Shown: in pieces, positions 4,901-7,333 of the stretch
Layout of the letters: every line of letters begins with the position of its first letter
How positions within the stretch are numbered: position 1 is the stretch's first letter
From: Ramlibacter sp.
GTDB lineage: Bacteria; Pseudomonadota; Gammaproteobacteria; Burkholderiales; Burkholderiaceae
Direction of reading: 5' to 3'
NCBI GenBank assembly: GCA_014376915.1
Contig: JACMQP010000301.1
Span: 1-7,333 of the forward strand
DNA: 7,333 bases
Program-made: the position numbers and the translations under genes
The notes under the pieces: model-generated
Seen by the model: only the letters and a program-made list of their open reading frames with translations
The model's database searches: none
What the model was told of the DNA's origin: nothing

Positions 4901-6862
4901 GTGGGCACTTCCTTCAACGACCAATTCGATCAGCATGGAGTCTGGCGCCGAGAGTTCGCCCTGCGGCTGAAACTGCTGTCCGAATGGCTCAAGGACCACG
5001 AGTTGCTCGACGCCGCGGTGGAAGAACGCCTGCGCCGGCTCGAAACGCAGATGCGGTCGGACAAGGTCATGGTCGCCTTCGTCGCCGAGTTCTCCCGCGG
5101 CAAGTCCGAGCTGATCAACGCGATCTTCTTCGCCGGCTACAAGCGCCGCATCATGCCCGCCAGCGCCGGCCGCACCACGATGTGCCCGACCGAGCTCGGT
5201 TACGACGGCGACGTTCCGCCCTGCCTGCGCCTGTTGCCCATCGAAACCCGCCTGCAGCCCCAACCGCTGATGGAATGGCGGATGGTCCCGGAAAAGTGGA
5301 TCCGGGTCGACCTGGACGTCAACGATCCGGCCCAGCTGGCACAGGCCTTCGAGAAGGTCGCCGAGGTCCGCCACGTCACGGTCGAGGATGCCAAGGCGCT
5401 GGGCTTCTGGCACGAGGACTCGCCGGAGGACAACCCGAGGCTGGACGCCAACGGCCTGGTGGAGGTGCCGCGCTGGCGCCACGCGCTGATCAACATCGCG
5501 CATCCGCTGCTCAAGCAGGGGCTGGTGATCCTCGACACCCCGGGCCTGAACGCGATCGGCGCAGAACCCGAGTTGACGGTCAACCTGATTCCGCAGGCCC
5601 ACGCCGTGGTGTTTATCCTGGCGGCCGACACCGGCGTCACCAAGTCGGACCTGGCGATCTGGCGCGAGCATCTGATCAACGAGTCCGAGGATTCGGATTC
5701 GCGGCTGGTGGTCCTGAACAAGATCGACACGATGTGGGACTCGCTGAGCACGCCGGCGCAGGTGCAGGCGCAGATCGACCGCCAGCGCGCCACGTCGGCC
5801 GAGATCCTCGGCCTGCGGCTGGACCAGGTGATCGCGGTTTCGGCCCAGAAGGGGCTGGTGGCCAAGGTCAACAACGACGCGGCGCTGCTGCAGGCCAGCC
5901 AGCTGCCGGCGCTCGAGCGCGCGCTCAGCCAGGGCGTCCTGGGCCAGCGCCAGAAGATCCTGCAGCAAGGCGTGACGATCGGCATCGGCGAACTGCGCGG
6001 CGAAGCGACGCGGGCGATCAACATCCGCCGGCGCGACCTGACCGAGCAGATGATCGAGCTCAAGGGCCTGCGTGGCAAGAACACCTCGGTGATCCGGCAT
6101 ATGCGCGCCCGCATCGAGCAGGAGCAGGGCGAATTCGACGTCAGCGGCGCCAAGATCCACGCTGTCCGCTCGGTGCACCTGAAGCTGCTGCGCGAGGTGT
6201 TCAACCTGCTGGGCACCAGCACGCTGAAAGCCGAGATGGCCGAACTGACCAAGGCGCTGCGCACGCCAGGAATCAAGCTGGGCGTGAGGCGCGCCTACAC
6301 GCTGACATTCGACCGGCTGCGCGCCGGCCTGCAGCGGGCCCAGTCCACCAGCGGCGACATCCAGTCGATGCTGACCGGCACTTTCCGCCAGCTGAATACC
6401 GAATACGGTTTCTCGCTGCAGGCGCCCAAGGAGCCGGATCTGGCACGCTACGCGCGTGACCTCGAACTGGTCGAGCGCAGTCATAACCAGTACCTGGGCG
6501 TGGCCAACGCGCTGCGGCTGGCGCAACCCGAGTTCGCGGACCGGCTGGTGCGCGCGCTCGGCACGCGACTGCGGATGGTTTACGAATCCGCGCTGGCGGA
6601 AGTGGAGCTGTGGAACAAGTCCGCCGCCGCCCAACTCGACGCGCAACTGCGCGAGCGGCGCCGCAACTTCGGCCGCCGGCTCGAGGCGATCGAGCGTATC
6701 CAGCAGGCCGCCAGCGGCCTGGACGACCGGATCGCGGAGATCACTTCGCAGGAGACTGCGCTGGACGAACTGGACGCCAAGCTGGCGGAGCTCACCAGCC
6801 ACCTCACTGAAGCTCCCGCCGCCAACGCCCCGGCCCTGGAGCCGCAGCGCCAGACCGCATGA
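4901..6862 (+). CDS. Dynamin-family GTPase of unknown role, between mutM and mutY
   Basis: A 653-residue protein with an N-terminal dynamin-type GTPase domain. A helical segment (about 15-55) precedes the P-loop AEFSRGKS (62-69, Lys68 and Ser69 binding phosphate and magnesium). The switch threonine is probably Thr92 or Thr93 (RTTMCPTE), G3 is DTPG (212-215), G4 is NKID (273-276) and a G5-like SAQKG is at 314-318. About 120 residues separate G2 from G3, longer than in classical dynamin. From about 350 on it is predicted helical and charged, like a dynamin stalk, with probable coiled coil near 580-640 and a Pro/Ala-rich tail. I see no signal peptide or transmembrane segment, so it is probably cytosolic. 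It starts with GTG behind a good GGGGG and ends in an ATGA overlap with mutY. Bacterial dynamins act on membranes or, as CrfC in E. coli, with replication forks; the role here is unknown. Confidence 0.9.
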   Translation: MGTSFNDQFDQHGVWRREFALRLKLLSEWLKDHELLDAAVEERLRRLETQMRSDKVMVAFVAEFSRGKSELINAIFFAGYKRRIMPASAGRTTMCPTELGYDGDVPPCLRLLPIETRLQPQPLMEWRMVPEKWIRVDLDVNDPAQLAQAFEKVAEVRHVTVEDAKALGFWHEDSPEDNPRLDANGLVEVPRWRHALINIAHPLLKQGLVILDTPGLNAIGAEPELTVNLIPQAHAVVFILAADTGVTKSDLAIWREHLINESEDSDSRLVVLNKIDTMWDSLSTPAQVQAQIDRQRATSAEILGLRLDQVIAVSAQKGLVAKVNNDAALLQASQLPALERALSQGVLGQRQKILQQGVTIGIGELRGEATRAINIRRRDLTEQMIELKGLRGKNTSVIRHMRARIEQEQGEFDVSGAKIHAVRSVHLKLLREVFNLLGTSTLKAEMAELTKALRTPGIKLGVRRAYTLTFDRLRAGLQRAQSTSGDIQSMLTGTFRQLNTEYGFSLQAPKEPDLARYARDLELVERSHNQYLGVANALRLAQPEFADRLVRALGTRLRMVYESALAEVELWNKSAAAQLDAQLRERRRNFGRRLEAIERIQQAASGLDDRIAEITSQETALDELDAKLAELTSHLTEAPAANAPALEPQRQTA

Positions 6863-7333
6863 AGGCGCAGCCGGGCGAGTTCGCCGGGCAGGTGGTCCGG
6901 TGGCAGCAGGCCCATGGCCGCAGCGGCCTGCCCTGGCAGGGTAGCCGCGATCCGTACCGGGTCTGGCTGTCCGAGATCATGTTGCAGCAGACCCAGGTCT
7001 CTGTGGTCCTTGCCTACTACGCGCGCTTTCTCGAACGCTTCCCCGATGTCGGCTCGCTGGCCGCCGCTGGCCAGGATGAAGTGATGTCGCTGTGGAGCGG
7101 CCTGGGCTATTACAGCCGGGCGCGCAACATGCATTACTGCGCGCAGGAGGTCGTCTCCACCCATGGGGGCAGGTTTCCGGGGACGGCCGCTGAACTCGCG
7201 ACCTTGCCCGGCATCGGGCGCTCCACGGCGGCTGCGATCGCGTCGTTCTGCTTTGGCGAGCGGGTCGCCATCCTCGACGGCAACGTCAAGCGGGTGCTCA
7301 CGCGGGTGCTGGGTTTCGATGCGGACCTGGCCG
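6859..7333 (+). CDS. mutY: Adenine DNA glycosylase, C-terminus cut off by window edge
   Basis: Removes adenine mispaired with 8-oxoguanine, preventing G:C to T:A changes and complementing MutM. I translated 158 complete codons from the ATG at 6859; about 350 residues are usual, so over half is outside. Visible are LPWQGSRDPYRVWLSEIMLQ (24-43) with catalytic Glu39, GLGYYSRARN (81-90), the helix-hairpin-helix LPGIGRSTAAAI (116-127) and AILDGNVKRVL (138-148) with Asp140. Ser122 replaces the catalytic lysine of endonuclease III, which identifies MutY. The iron-sulphur cysteines and the C-terminal 8-oxoG recognition domain lie to the right and cannot be checked. The start overlaps the GTPase stop as ATGA and has no Shine-Dalgarno, so translation is probably coupled to the GTPase gene. 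Confidence 0.97.
   Translation, partial: MKAQPGEFAGQVVRWQQAHGRSGLPWQGSRDPYRVWLSEIMLQQTQVSVVLAYYARFLERFPDVGSLAAAGQDEVMSLWSGLGYYSRARNMHYCAQEVVSTHGGRFPGTAAELATLPGIGRSTAAAIASFCFGERVAILDGNVKRVLTRVLGFDADLA

Noticed and set aside
5900..5915. QLPAL in the GTPase (residues 335-339) as a possible sliding-clamp binding motif
   Set aside because: It lacks the acidic or serine third residue and the final aromatic of the QL[SD]LF type, and lies inside the folded region after G5. Too weak to claim.
4898..6802. A 634-codon open frame on the minus strand opposite the GTPase gene
   Set aside because: The GTPase frame has all G motifs. The opposite frame is low-complexity Gln/Arg/Leu/Val text with no recognisable domain, and is a composition shadow.

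Overview
The window looks like a GC-rich betaproteobacterial chromosome, most likely Burkholderiales. Three things point there: strong GC bias at third codon positions, which also produces long false reading frames on the opposite strand; the protein sequences themselves; and the gene order TPR protein - lolB - ispE - tRNA-Gln - prs. This is inference from composition and synteny, with no database search. The region is core chromosome. I see no insertion sequence, phage gene, CRISPR array or other sign of recent transfer, and no gene-free stretch longer than about 50 bases.

Left part, minus strand (about 4004 down to 1): one tightly packed transcription unit. It begins with a 579-residue exported TPR protein, then lolB (4-base ATGA overlap), ispE (5-base gap), a tRNA-Gln(UUG) gene set 27 bases after the ispE stop, and prs, which runs off the left edge. 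The products are a periplasmic TPR scaffold, the outer-membrane lipoprotein receptor LolB, an isoprenoid precursor kinase, a tRNA, and PRPP synthetase.

Middle (4005-4035): a 31-base divergent spacer with an AT-rich core separates the TPR gene from mutM. Neither gene has a convincing Shine-Dalgarno sequence.

Right part, plus strand (4036 to the edge): mutM (8-oxoguanine DNA glycosylase), a 653-residue dynamin-type GTPase with a GTG start and a good ribosome binding site, then mutY (adenine glycosylase), which overlaps the GTPase by ATGA and runs off the right edge. MutM and MutY are two arms of the GO system against oxidised guanine. The GTPase between them has no assigned role and is the most interesting gene in the window.

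Other points of note are a perfect 24-bp palindrome in lolB immediately after the lipidated cysteine codon, and the absence of a lipobox in the TPR protein, which sits where Pseudomonas carries the lipoprotein LbcA.
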